Source of the DNA: Deltaproteobacteria bacterium | Lineage (GTDB): Bacteria; Desulfobacterota; Desulfobaccia; Desulfobaccales; Desulfobaccaceae | Direction of reading: 5' to 3' | Length of the DNA: 12,522 nt | Assembly: GCA_016874895.1 (NCBI GenBank) | Contig: VGSX01000083.1 | Location: 1 to 12,522 of the forward strand | Shown here: piece after piece, positions 1 to 6,023 of the stretch | How the letters are laid out: each line of letters starts with the position of its first letter | Numbering within the stretch: the first letter of the stretch is position 1 | Position numbers and translations under genes: made by a program | Notes under the pieces: generated by a model | Seen by the model: only the letters and a program-made list of their open reading frames with translations | What the model was told of the DNA's origin: nothing | The model's database searches: none

Positions 1-1
1 G

Positions 2-571
2 GGCCGCCTGGAGACGATTCTGCGGCAGATGTTCGATTACACCGGCGAAACCCTGGGACATTTCCAGGAGCATGACATCAACGCCCTGGTGGCGGACTCC
101 CTGACTTTAATCCAACGGGAGCTCGACAAACATAATATCCGGGTGGTCAGGGAACTGGCCGAAATGTCCCCGGTCTACTGTGACGAACGACAGATTAAGC
201 TGGTTTTTTACAACATCTTTCAAAACGCCCAACAGGCCATGGAACATGGCGGCGTCATGACCATTCGCACCTTCCCCCTGGAAAAATCAGACGGTCTCTA
301 TGCCGCCATCGCAGTTTCCGATACCGGCGGCGGCATCGCCCCGGAACTGGTCTTCAATATTTTCAACCCCTTTTTCACCACCAAAGAACAGGGCACCGGT
401 CTGGGTCTGTCCATCGCCCAACGCATCGTGGCCCGCCATTACGGCGATATCGAGATTAATAATGAGCTCGGCAAAGGCATTACCTTTACCGTGACCCTGC
501 CCATTGCCAAATATTGTCTCATTCCCCAGGGAAAAACTGCCCCACCGGCAACCGACGCAGAGGAGGATTAA
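2..571 (+). CDS. Sensor histidine kinase, C-terminal part (5' end outside window)
   Basis: This is the C-terminal end of a two-component sensor kinase. The open frame runs from the first complete codon in the window, so the gene starts upstream; an internal ATG at 29 is not the real start. About 189 residues are visible: the tail of the dimerisation helix, then a complete HATPase_c domain. The N box is NIFQNAQQAM, the G1 box DTGGGI, the F box FNPFFTTK and the G2 box GTGLGLSI, so ATP binding should be intact. The style is that of the NtrB/ZraS-like kinases. The phosphoacceptor histidine and any sensor domain lie outside the window. The stop codon is separated by one base from the receiver gene downstream, so the two are almost certainly co-transcribed and the receiver is its likely partner. 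Confidence 0.93.
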   Translation, partial: GRLETILRQMFDYTGETLGHFQEHDINALVADSLTLIQRELDKHNIRVVRELAEMSPVYCDERQIKLVFYNIFQNAQQAMEHGGVMTIRTFPLEKSDGLYAAIAVSDTGGGIAPELVFNIFNPFFTTKEQGTGLGLSIAQRIVARHYGDIEINNELGKGITFTVTLPIAKYCLIPQGKTAPPATDAEED

Positions 572-572
572 G

Positions 573-926
573 ATGAAAAGAATTCTTGTTGCGGATGATG
601 AGATGAGTATCCGCCTGTTGTATAGCGAAGAACTGCGGGAGGAAGGCTATGAGGTGTTCACCGCCTCCAATGGCATAGAAGCCCTGGAGGTGGTTGACAA
701 GGAACCCCTTGATCTGATTATCCTGGACATAAAAATGCCGGAAATGAGCGGTATCGAGGTTCTGCGGCAGATCAAGGAAAAATATCCCAACCTGCCCGTT
801 CTCCTCAGTTCCGCCTACAGCGAGTACAAACAGGATTTCGGCACCTGGGCCTCGGAAGAATACCTGGTGAAGTCCTCTGACCTGGAAGATTTAAAGGCTG
901 CAGTGCGAAAACATCTGAAGGATTGA
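573..926 (+). CDS. Single-domain response regulator (CheY-like receiver)
   Basis: This 117-residue protein is only a receiver domain; no DNA-binding or enzymatic output domain follows. Visible conserved residues are the acidic pair D8/D9, the phosphoacceptor D52 in LIILDIKMPEMSG, the switch serine at about S80 (LLSSAY) and K100. The ATG at 573 is chosen because AGGAGG (561-566) lies six bases before it; a longer in-frame ATG at 504 would overlap the kinase and has no such site. The preceding kinase stops one base earlier, so translational coupling is likely. A receiver without an output domain normally acts by protein-protein contact or as a phosphorelay intermediate. Its target cannot be read from this window. 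Confidence 0.93.
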   Translation: MKRILVADDEMSIRLLYSEELREEGYEVFTASNGIEALEVVDKEPLDLIILDIKMPEMSGIEVLRQIKEKYPNLPVLLSSAYSEYKQDFGTWASEEYLVKSSDLEDLKAAVRKHLKD

Positions 927-961
927 GAAGGGGTCCGCGGCATTGCTGCCAGGAGGCCGTC

Positions 962-1201
962 ATGGGAAAGATCAAAGCCTTATTGCTGGTTCTGATGGGA
1001 GCCTTGCTCACCGTATTCTTTCTTGAGAATTGGGTGGCGGCTCCTCCCCTGAAAATTTTTGCCAAAGAAGTGGTGGAACTGCAAACCTCTCTCATCATTA
1101 TCATCTGTCTGGCCCTGGGTTTTATCGGAGGCTGGCTCTCTGGCTTTAACCAGACGCGCCAACGCCGCTCCCCCCGGGGACTCGAGCCTAGGACAAGATA
1201 A
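962..1201 (+). CDS. Small LapA/DUF1049-like membrane protein
   Basis: This 79-residue protein has two hydrophobic segments (about 4-20 and 43-59) separated by a short loop with FLENW, and a basic tail rich in Arg. That size and layout match the LapA (DUF1049) family, small inner-membrane proteins linked in E. coli to lipopolysaccharide assembly; the functional link here is inference only. The start at ATG 962 is supported by AGGAGG at 951-956, five bases upstream; an in-frame start at 923 would overlap the receiver gene and add a non-hydrophobic leader. It follows the receiver gene by 35 bases and may belong to the same transcript. Its last 14 bases overlap the end of the opposing Yip1-family gene. 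Confidence 0.72.
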   Translation: MGKIKALLLVLMGALLTVFFLENWVAAPPLKIFAKEVVELQTSLIIIICLALGFIGGWLSGFNQTRQRRSPRGLEPRTR

Positions 1202-1880
1202 GGCCCCACACTCCTAGGACCCAGCTCATCAAACCGAAAAATAGCAACAACATCCCCTGGAAGATGACCGCCAGAAAAAACGTAAAGCAGGCCTTAAAGG
1301 TTGACATATTGAATTTCTTCGACAAACCGATTATTAACAAAATCAGGTTCCAGGCGTTGGCCACCACGGACCCGCCAAAGGGCAGGAGACAGGCCACCGC
1401 CGGAGCCTGGGCGTAGGCCGCAATACGAAACACCGCCTCAAAAGAAATATCTTCCGGCCCGGTCAGCCGAGCCGCCCACATCAGGGAAATTGCGAGAAAA
1501 AATTGCCAAAAAATCGCCATGAGAGGCGCCATCAGGAACAACCCGACGATTACTCTCCGGTCACTTAGATAATCCTCCGCGGGTATGGCCAGAAAAGCAA
1601 CCTTGTCGGACAGATCGCCGCCCTGGGCCAGAATCCAGAAAAAAGAACCGAGCAACCCAACCGTCCCCACCACCAGGACAAAGCCCAGGGGCTCCCCCAA
1701 ACCGCCAGTAAGAGGCAAGGACGTAAAGAATTTTTTCGGCTGCCACAGAATCCGCCCCAGGGTCAGCAGCAGGGCCGACAGACTGGCCCGGTCCGGGTCC
1801 TCCCAGGCCACCGGATGCTCTGTCTCGACAGAAAGATCAGATAAGGCCTTCTCAGCCCAATCACTCGGCGGTAGACTCAT
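1188..1880 (-). CDS. Yip1-family integral membrane protein
   Basis: This 230-residue polytopic protein has a soluble N-terminus of about 35 residues, then a LSALLLTLGRILWQPKKFF stretch and about five hydrophobic segments (roughly 65-85, 110-137, 155-168, 173-187 and 195-225). The pattern of a helix ending in PKKFF before the first membrane span is typical of bacterial Yip1-domain (PF04893) proteins, whose role is poorly known. The ATG at 1880 is preferred because GGAAAGGGG precedes it; a longer frame from 1931 lies wholly inside the upstream gene. The start overlaps the end of the upstream PH-like gene by 20 bases, which suggests translational coupling. The 3' end overlaps the LapA-like gene on the other strand, so no terminator sits between them. 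Confidence 0.82.
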   Translation of the reverse strand: MSLPPSDWAEKALSDLSVETEHPVAWEDPDRASLSALLLTLGRILWQPKKFFTSLPLTGGLGEPLGFVLVVGTVGLLGSFFWILAQGGDLSDKVAFLAIPAEDYLSDRRVIVGLFLMAPLMAIFWQFFLAISLMWAARLTGPEDISFEAVFRIAAYAQAPAVACLLPFGGSVVANAWNLILLIIGLSKKFNMSTFKACFTFFLAVIFQGMLLLFFGLMSWVLGVWGLILS

Positions 1881-2322
1881 CCAGGCCCCTTTCCAGAAAC
1901 ATTTTGACCAGTTTCGGACTTTCCAGACCATACCAGACCATTTCCTGGCCCTGACCCGGATGCGGCTGAATGACCACGTTGCCGATGCGCAAGATCGTCT
2001 GGGTCAGTCCGGCCCGGACAACTATCCGGTCAATCTCGGACCACCGCAGGAGCTCCTGCCGGGCGGGATAACGCCAGACCTTTTTCACCCCCTCGGCACT
2101 CATCTCATAGTGCTGGCCATATTTCAGGTAAATAACCCCGGCCAGCAATAACAACCCCAGGACCAGGCCTAAACCGGGACTCAGGAATATCCTCTGGGAA
2201 AACTCGGGATTAAGGTGGGGGCCGAACCAACAGATGGCTATAGCCACGTAATACAGATAAAAAGCGGCCCAGGAGGTGGTATAAACCCTCGTGAGGCCCG
2301 CTTGGAGTTCAGTGGCAGTCAT
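1861..2322 (-). CDS. Membrane protein with bacterial PH-like domain
   Basis: This is a 153-residue protein with two membrane segments (about 20-33 and 50-67) followed by a soluble C-terminal domain. That domain begins YEMSAEGVKKVWRYP and continues with WSEIDRIVVRAG and a beta-rich stretch (ILRIGNVVIQ), which resembles the bacterial PH-like fold found after two transmembrane helices (DUF304/bPH_2 style). I recognise the architecture but not a specific function. The ATG at 2322 is preceded by a modest GAAAGAG ribosome site. Longer in-frame extensions up to 2505 run through low-complexity and palindromic sequence and look non-coding. The next gene (Yip1 family) starts inside its last codons, so the two probably form a membrane-protein operon. 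Confidence 0.68.
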   Translation of the reverse strand: MTATELQAGLTRVYTTSWAAFYLYYVAIAICWFGPHLNPEFSQRIFLSPGLGLVLGLLLLAGVIYLKYGQHYEMSAEGVKKVWRYPARQELLRWSEIDRIVVRAGLTQTILRIGNVVIQPHPGQGQEMVWYGLESPKLVKMFLERGLDESTAE

Positions 2323-2447
2323 AACAACACTCTTTCGTAAAGACGGTTTACGATTTTCAGTTTCCGGTTTCCAGTTGTTAGCAGGAAAATAAACCCTGCC
2401 CAGGTTAGAAAGCCTGTTCCACCAGGAAAAAAGTTTTATCCTTGGTG

Positions 2448-2469
2448 GGGCGGGCCTCCGTGCCCGCCC
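2448..2469. repeat. GC-rich perfect hairpin
   Basis: GGGCGGGC (2448-2455) and GCCCGCCC (2462-2469) form a perfect 8-bp stem around a six-base loop (CTCCGT). Similar GGGCGGGC/GCCCGCCC palindromes are scattered between genes in many environmental bacterial genomes, so this is probably one copy of a dispersed element. No T-run follows on either strand, so it is not a classical intrinsic terminator. Confidence 0.75.
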
Positions 2470-2592
2470 GCGCACCCCCCCCTGGGTGCCAGCCTGCATT
2501 TTCATGGTTCGCGGGTGGCTTATAACTCATGATCATTAGTTCGCAATGTGTGGTTTGGCGGCTAAGGTGCAATCGGTCGCAAGGGCAAAACA

Positions 2593-2649
2593 GGTGGTAC
2601 AGGCTTCCATCCTGGGCGCCATGGAACAGGCCGAGAAGCCTGTGCCACC
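2593..2649. repeat. Nested inverted repeat (GGTGGNACAGGCTT family)
   Basis: The outer arms GGTGGTACAGGCTT (2593-2606) and AAGCCTGTGCCACC (2636-2649) pair over 14 bases with one G:T wobble. Inside them TTCCAT and ATGGAA form a second stem. A third copy of the arm, AGCCTGTTCCACC, lies at 2411-2423. The element carries no gene and looks like a short dispersed palindromic (REP/MITE-like) repeat. Confidence 0.72.
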
Positions 2650-2694
2650 GGAATTTTTGCATCGGTCTAAAGTATCGGGACGGAAGTTTTTTAG

Positions 2695-2826
2695 TAGGCG
2701 TTCAGCTTTCAGCAAAAACAATGGGTAAGGCGAAATAATCGAGAAGCCAGCGAGCTGTCATCTCGAAATAACTATTTTAATTTAAAGCCTTAGCTGACGG
2801 CTGTGAGCTGACCGCTGAACGCTTAC
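2695..2826. repeat. Inverted-repeat-bounded element with GCTGA-type degenerate repeats
   Basis: GCGTTCAGCTTTCAGC (2698-2713) is matched in inverse orientation by GCTGACCGCTGAACGC (2807-2822), with 14 of 16 positions pairing and the match extending outward by a few bases. The right side has several degenerate AGCTGACGGCT/GAGCTGACCGCT units. An internal perfect TCGAGA/TCTCGA stem lies at about 2739-2766. No reading frame of note is present. Confidence 0.6.
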
Positions 2827-2845
2827 GTTTTTTATTAATCATCCT

Positions 2846-3130
2846 TTAATATGCAACATGAAAACCTTCCTGGTCCCCCAGAAAAGGTTCATACGACACG
2901 TTTACCCGGTGCACCACGGCATAGGGCGGCCCCTTATAGCACCAGGCCAGCATCTGGCCGACCGGACCTTTGTCACCTTCAAACAAGGCCTCCACGTCGC
3001 CGTTGGGCAGATTCCGCACCCAGCCGTTCACCCCCAATCTGCGGGCCTCATCCCGGGTGGAGGCCCGGAAAAAGACCCCCTGGACCCGTCCTTCGATGAC
3101 AGCCCGGGCCCGCAGCTTCTCCTGGGTCAT
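2846..3130 (-). CDS. acyP: Acylphosphatase
   Basis: This 94-residue protein hydrolyses acyl phosphates to a carboxylate and phosphate in the cytoplasm. It has the full size of the family and both signature blocks: GRVQGVFFR with the phosphate-binding Arg at residue 22, and GWVRNLPNGDVEA with the catalytic Asn at residue 40. The start codon overlaps the stop of ligA as ATGA (bases 3130 to 3127), so it is translated by coupling from ligA. I see no reason to suspect damage. The physiological substrate of bacterial acylphosphatases is generally uncertain, and pairing with ligA is probably only an operon convenience. Confidence 0.95.
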   Translation of the reverse strand: MTQEKLRARAVIEGRVQGVFFRASTRDEARRLGVNGWVRNLPNGDVEALFEGDKGPVGQMLAWCYKGPPYAVVHRVNVSYEPFLGDQEGFHVAY

Positions 3131-5136
3131 GACTTCCTCCCCACTAATTTTCCAAAGTCGGCTTCGTCCAGAATCTCCACGCCCAACTCCCGGGCTTTGG
3201 CATATTTGCTGCCCGGCTCCTCACCCACCACCACATAATCGGTCCTGGCCGACACCGAACTGCTGACCTTGCCGCCCAAGGCCGTCACCAGGGCCTTGGC
3301 CTCCTCCCTAGAAAAATGCTGCAAGCCGCCGGTAAAGACGAAGGTCTTGCCGGCCAGGGGAGCCGCCTGGGGCCTTCCCGGCCCCTCCGGCCGGACCCCG
3401 GCCTCCAGGAGTTTTGTCAGTAAAGCCCGGTTCTTGGCATTATCAAAATACTCCCGGATGCTCCCTGCCACTTGCGGCCCCACCCCCTCAACCCGGAGCA
3501 GTTCCTCCAGGCCGGCCTCCTGCAAGGCTTGCAAAGTGCAAAAATGCCCGGCCAACAGGTTGGCGGTGGCCTCCCCGACATAGCGGATCCCCAGGGCAAA
3601 GATAAACCGTCCCAGGGTGGGCTTTTTGCTCCCCCGGATGGCCTGGACGATGTTTTGCGCCGACTTTTCGGCAAAGCGCTCCAGGGGCGTCAGATCCGTC
3701 ACCTGCAGGCGGTACAGGTCGGCCACGTCCTGCACCAGGCCGTTTTCCACCAACTGTTCCACGATTTTTTCCCCCAGCCCGTCGATATCCATGGCCCCCT
3801 TGCTGGCAAAATGCCGGATGGCCCGCTTCAGTTGGGCCGAGCAGTCCGGGTTGGGGCAGCGGGTGACGGCCTCCCCCGGGGGGCGCACCAAGGGCGTGTC
3901 GCACACCGGGCAGTTGCTGGGCATTTTAAAGGGTTTTTCCTGGCCGGTGCGTTGGCTGGCAATGACCTGGACCACCTCCGGGATGACGTCCCCGGCCCGT
4001 TGAATCAGGACCCAGTCACCCTCCCGCACATCTTTGCGAACTACTTCGTCCTCGTTGTGCAGGGTGGCCCGGCTGACGGTGACACCTCCCACTTCCACCG
4101 GTGTCATGACGGCAGTGGGGGTTACGGCCCCGGTGCGGCCCACCTGGACAATGATTTTCTTCACCTGTGTAGTGGCCTGGGTGGCCTTAAATTTATAGGC
4201 CAAAGCCCACCGGGGGCTCCGGGTCTTGACTCCCAGACGGGCCTGCAGCTCCAGGGAGTCCACCTTGATGACCACGCCGTCGATCTCGTATGGCAGGCCG
4301 TGGCGCTGCTCCTCCAGGCGGTGGTGATAGGCAATGGCCGCTTCGATGCCCTGCTGCCGGTCAATATGGGGATTCACCCGCAGCCCCCAGGCTTGGAGGG
4401 TCTGCAACACCTCCCACTGGCTGGCAAACTCGCCCCCTTGCACCTCCCCTACCCCGTAGCAGAAGATCTTTAAGGGCCGGCCGGCGGTCACCGCCGGGTC
4501 CAACTGCCGCAGCGACCCCGCGGCGGCGTTCCGGGGGTTGGCAAAGGCCGGCTCCCCTCTGGCCTCCCGGTCCCGGTTAAGTTTCTTGAACTGAGCCACC
4601 TCCATGTAAACCTCGCCCCGGACCTCCAGCAGTGCAGGGAGTTTATCCCCCTGCAACTTTAAAGGAATGGTCCTGATGGTCTTGAGGTTCTGAGTGACGT
4701 TTTCTCCCCTGAAACCATCACCCCGGGTGGCGCCCCAGGCCAGGTGGCAGTTTTCATAGACCAGATTCACCGCCACCCCGTCCATCTTGGGTTCCACGAC
4801 ATAGGATAACCCGGCCTGGCTGCGCAAAAATCTTTGCAGCCGCTGCTCGAACTCCCTAGCCTCCCCCTCACTGAAGGCGTTCTCCAGGGACAGCATGGGC
4901 TGGCGGTGGGCCACACTCTCAAACTTCTCCGCCGGCCGCCCTCCCACCCGCTGCGTGGGGGAATCAGACGTCACCAGTTCCGGGTAGCGGGCCTCCAGTT
5001 CCTCCAACTCCCGGAACAGCCGGTCATATTCCGCATCCGAAATCTCCGGCCGGTCCAGGACATAATACCGGTAGTCGTGGTAATGAATCAGCTCCCGCAG
5101 GCGGGCGGCCCGTTCCTGAATGGTTTTATCCACCAT
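3127..5136 (-). CDS. ligA: NAD-dependent DNA ligase LigA
   Basis: This 669-residue enzyme seals nicks in duplex DNA using NAD+, in replication and repair. The domain order is complete. The N-terminal NMN-binding Ia region has YHDYRYYVLDRPEISDAEYD (about 18-37). The adenylation domain has the catalytic lysine K117 in EPKMDG and the ATRGDGFRGENVT block. An OB fold follows. The Cys4 zinc finger uses C409, C412, C427 and C432. Helix-hairpin-helix repeats span about 445-565. A C-terminal BRCT domain begins near 595 (LAGKTFVFTGGLQHFSR). The ATG at 5136 gives the usual family length; its ribosome site is weak (CTAAGAC). The gene lies only 38 bases after the stop of the endonuclease remnant, so the accessory region abuts an essential gene, whose own promoter I could not identify with confidence. 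Confidence 0.98.
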   Translation of the reverse strand: MVDKTIQERAARLRELIHYHDYRYYVLDRPEISDAEYDRLFRELEELEARYPELVTSDSPTQRVGGRPAEKFESVAHRQPMLSLENAFSEGEAREFEQRLQRFLRSQAGLSYVVEPKMDGVAVNLVYENCHLAWGATRGDGFRGENVTQNLKTIRTIPLKLQGDKLPALLEVRGEVYMEVAQFKKLNRDREARGEPAFANPRNAAAGSLRQLDPAVTAGRPLKIFCYGVGEVQGGEFASQWEVLQTLQAWGLRVNPHIDRQQGIEAAIAYHHRLEEQRHGLPYEIDGVVIKVDSLELQARLGVKTRSPRWALAYKFKATQATTQVKKIIVQVGRTGAVTPTAVMTPVEVGGVTVSRATLHNEDEVVRKDVREGDWVLIQRAGDVIPEVVQVIASQRTGQEKPFKMPSNCPVCDTPLVRPPGEAVTRCPNPDCSAQLKRAIRHFASKGAMDIDGLGEKIVEQLVENGLVQDVADLYRLQVTDLTPLERFAEKSAQNIVQAIRGSKKPTLGRFIFALGIRYVGEATANLLAGHFCTLQALQEAGLEELLRVEGVGPQVAGSIREYFDNAKNRALLTKLLEAGVRPEGPGRPQAAPLAGKTFVFTGGLQHFSREEAKALVTALGGKVSSSVSARTDYVVVGEEPGSKYAKARELGVEILDEADFGKLVGRKS

Positions 5137-5167
5137 GTCTTAGAATGCCGTTTTTCAGGGTATTGCC

Positions 5168-5221
5168 TTAATGATCAAGGTCTTTCTCTGCCCGACGGGT
5201 AATTTCGACAGAGTATTTCAC
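5168..5221 (-). pseudogene. Possible relict N-terminus of a RelE/ParE-type toxin gene
   Basis: In a frame different from the endonuclease remnant, a GTG-initiated 17-codon stretch reads VKYSVEITRRAEKDLDH and then stops. This strongly resembles the start of RelE/ParE-family toxins (pattern xYxVxITxxAEKDLxxL), which are normally about 85-100 residues. AAAAGG lies about ten bases before the GTG. Only the first helix remains; the next bases lead straight into the ligA leader. The tail of the endonuclease remnant (from about CRNYPSGRERP) is this same DNA read in another frame. The stretch is short, so chance resemblance is possible; the call rests on the pattern alone. Confidence 0.45.
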
Positions 5222-5558
5222 AAATTTCGAACCTTTTCATATTCCTCTTCAATCTATCAATTTCAGACTTTATTTCATCAATGACGTCAATATTAAATAT
5301 TTTCTTAGCATCTCCACAGTCTTGTTCCTCCAGGCTCTCAATTTCAGCTTGGCAAACCTCAGATATTTTGATGTATAAAATTCTTCCTAAATTCACTAAC
5401 TGTTCTTTCGGATAGATATTATTATAGTAGTAGGTCTCCCAATCAGTTAATTTTTTTGGAGAGCAGAGTCTGATTGCCTCGGAGACTGCTCCGACTTTTG
5501 TTTTCTTCGTCAATCCCCACCGCATATTAGCCTGATTCAATATCCATTCTTTGGCCAT
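5175..5558 (-). pseudogene. Internally deleted MjaI-type restriction endonuclease remnant
   Basis: The frame encodes 127 residues. The N-terminal 82 (KEWILNQANMRWGLTKKTKV, then VGAVSEAIRLCSPK, WETYYYNN, LGRILYIKISEV and QAEIESLEEQDC) match what I remember of the MjaI restriction endonuclease family (PF09568; MjaI targets CTAG). Immediately after DC the frame jumps to KKIFNIDVIDEIKSEIDRLK, which resembles the extreme C-terminus of the same family. Members are usually roughly 200 residues or more, and the middle that should carry the nuclease core is absent. The last 20 or so residues read into other DNA. The ATG at 5558 is chosen over the GTG at 5564 because AAGGGG sits five bases upstream of it. 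A non-catalytic product could still be made. A methyltransferase of the matching type lies upstream at 6423-7700. Confidence 0.6.
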
Positions 5559-5585
5559 AGTCACCCCTTGGCATAATTTCTGTTC

Positions 5586-5822
5586 TCACGCGGCTGCCTG
5601 ATCCAAAAGCCGCACATGAAGAATTTCTTTATCTGCCATTATACGAAGATCAGCCTCATCTAACGTCAGCAATGCTAAGGTTGCCCCGAGGGCGTCAACA
5701 AATTCAACTTCATATAAGTTAGCAGAGGCATAAGCATGCACCACGGTCCCCAGATCCCCTGCTTTGAGCCTTTTTTCTGGAATATCCCTGGTTAAAACCG
5801 CAATATCTAATTCTACAAACAT
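5586..5822 (-). CDS. DUF4926 domain protein
   Basis: This 78-residue protein has the DUF4926 pattern: a hydrophobic start with LDIAVLTRDIPEKRLKAGD, then GTVVHAYASANLYEVEFVDA and a LALLTL strand followed by an acidic helix. The biochemical function of the family is not known to me. AGGAGA lies six bases before the ATG. The ancestral stop of the DUF6883 gene would lie at 5841-5843, only 18 bases upstream, so the two formed a tight operon before the element at 5878-6023 inserted. I recall DUF6883 and DUF4926 genes being neighbours in other genomes, which suggests a functional pair such as a toxin-antitoxin or immunity-type module; that is inference. The gene itself looks intact and is more A/T-rich than ligA. 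Confidence 0.72.
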   Translation of the reverse strand: MFVELDIAVLTRDIPEKRLKAGDLGTVVHAYASANLYEVEFVDALGATLALLTLDEADLRIMADKEILHVRLLDQAAA

Positions 5823-5866
5823 GGTTATCTCCTAAAAGGATTATAGCGGATAGGCCGTGACCAGCC

Positions 5867-5877
5867 GAGGGCTATCT
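5867..5877. repeat. Left copy of 11-bp direct repeat (target-site duplication)
   Basis: GAGGGCTATCT is repeated exactly at 6024-6034 on the other side of the palindromic element; the bases just outside each copy differ. It fits a target-site duplication. The boundary is ambiguous: because CTC and GAG also belong to the element's inverted repeat, a 6-bp duplication (GGCTAT) with CTCAATG/CATTGAG ends would explain the same sequence. Confidence 0.8.
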
Positions 5878-6023
5878 CAATGTTGTTGAATTAAGCAAGG
5901 AGTTTTATTTTTGTCATTCTGAGCGAAGCGAAGAATCTAGCTCATCATGGCAAATTAGATCCTTCGCCGCCGGGGGCGGCTCAGGATGACAAAAGGGGTG
6001 GAACTCCTTAAGTCAACAGCATT
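5878..6023. mobile_element. 146-bp non-autonomous palindromic insertion (MITE-like)
   Basis: The element has no gene and is a long imperfect palindrome. Its left end, CAATGTTGTTGAATTAAG, pairs with the right end, which read in reverse is AATGCTGTTGACTTAAG. Inward, TTTTGTCATTCTGAGCGAAG (about 5910-5928) and GAAGAATCTAG pair with TAGATCCTTCG and TCAGGATGACAAAA (about 5956-5994). The right arm also contains its own perfect GCCGCC-GGG-GGCGGC hairpin (5966-5980). Exact 11-bp direct repeats flank it. The TGTCATTCTGAGCGAAGCGA core is a dispersed repeat I recognise from many bacterial genomes. It interrupts the end of the DUF6883 gene; excision together with one repeat copy restores a complete frame. 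No transposase lies in this window, so the mobilising IS family is unknown. Confidence 0.85.

Larger units (their letters stand above)
2323..2845. other. Gene-free intergenic stretch with several repeats
   Basis: No convincing gene is seen on either strand: the open frames here lack ribosome sites and have compositions unlike the neighbours. The stretch carries at least three palindromic structures, listed separately, plus a degenerate CAGTTTCCGGTTTCCAGTTG block at 2358-2377. A further copy of the AGCCTGTNCCACC motif lies at 2411-2423. It separates the PH-like/Yip1 gene pair from acyP-ligA and should contain the promoter of that pair and the transcript end of acyP. I could not pick either out with confidence. 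Confidence 0.7.

Noticed and set aside
1187..1220. CCTAGGAC repeated twice (1187-1194 and 1213-1220)
   Set aside because: Eight bases inside coding sequence is too short to claim a regulatory or attachment site.
2405..2738. Small open frames on both strands in the repeat-rich intergenic gap
   Set aside because: They run through palindromic repeats, lack Shine-Dalgarno sites and resemble nothing known to me.
2820..2836. AACGCTTACGTTTTTTATT as an intrinsic terminator
   Set aside because: The stem is only about four base pairs and the T-run lies on the plus strand, where no gene ends nearby.
2323..2845. CRISPR array, because several similar short repeats occur
   Set aside because: The repeats are inverted, unequal in sequence and unevenly spaced, with no regular spacers and no cas gene.
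3269..4473. Long plus-strand open frames opposite ligA, including one of 333 codons
   Set aside because: They are antisense shadows of the GC-rich ligA gene, with no ribosome sites or recognisable domains.
5911..5994. The long hairpin of the inserted element as a transcription terminator
   Set aside because: Neither strand has a U-run after the stem; the bases after it are A-rich or G-rich in transcript sense.
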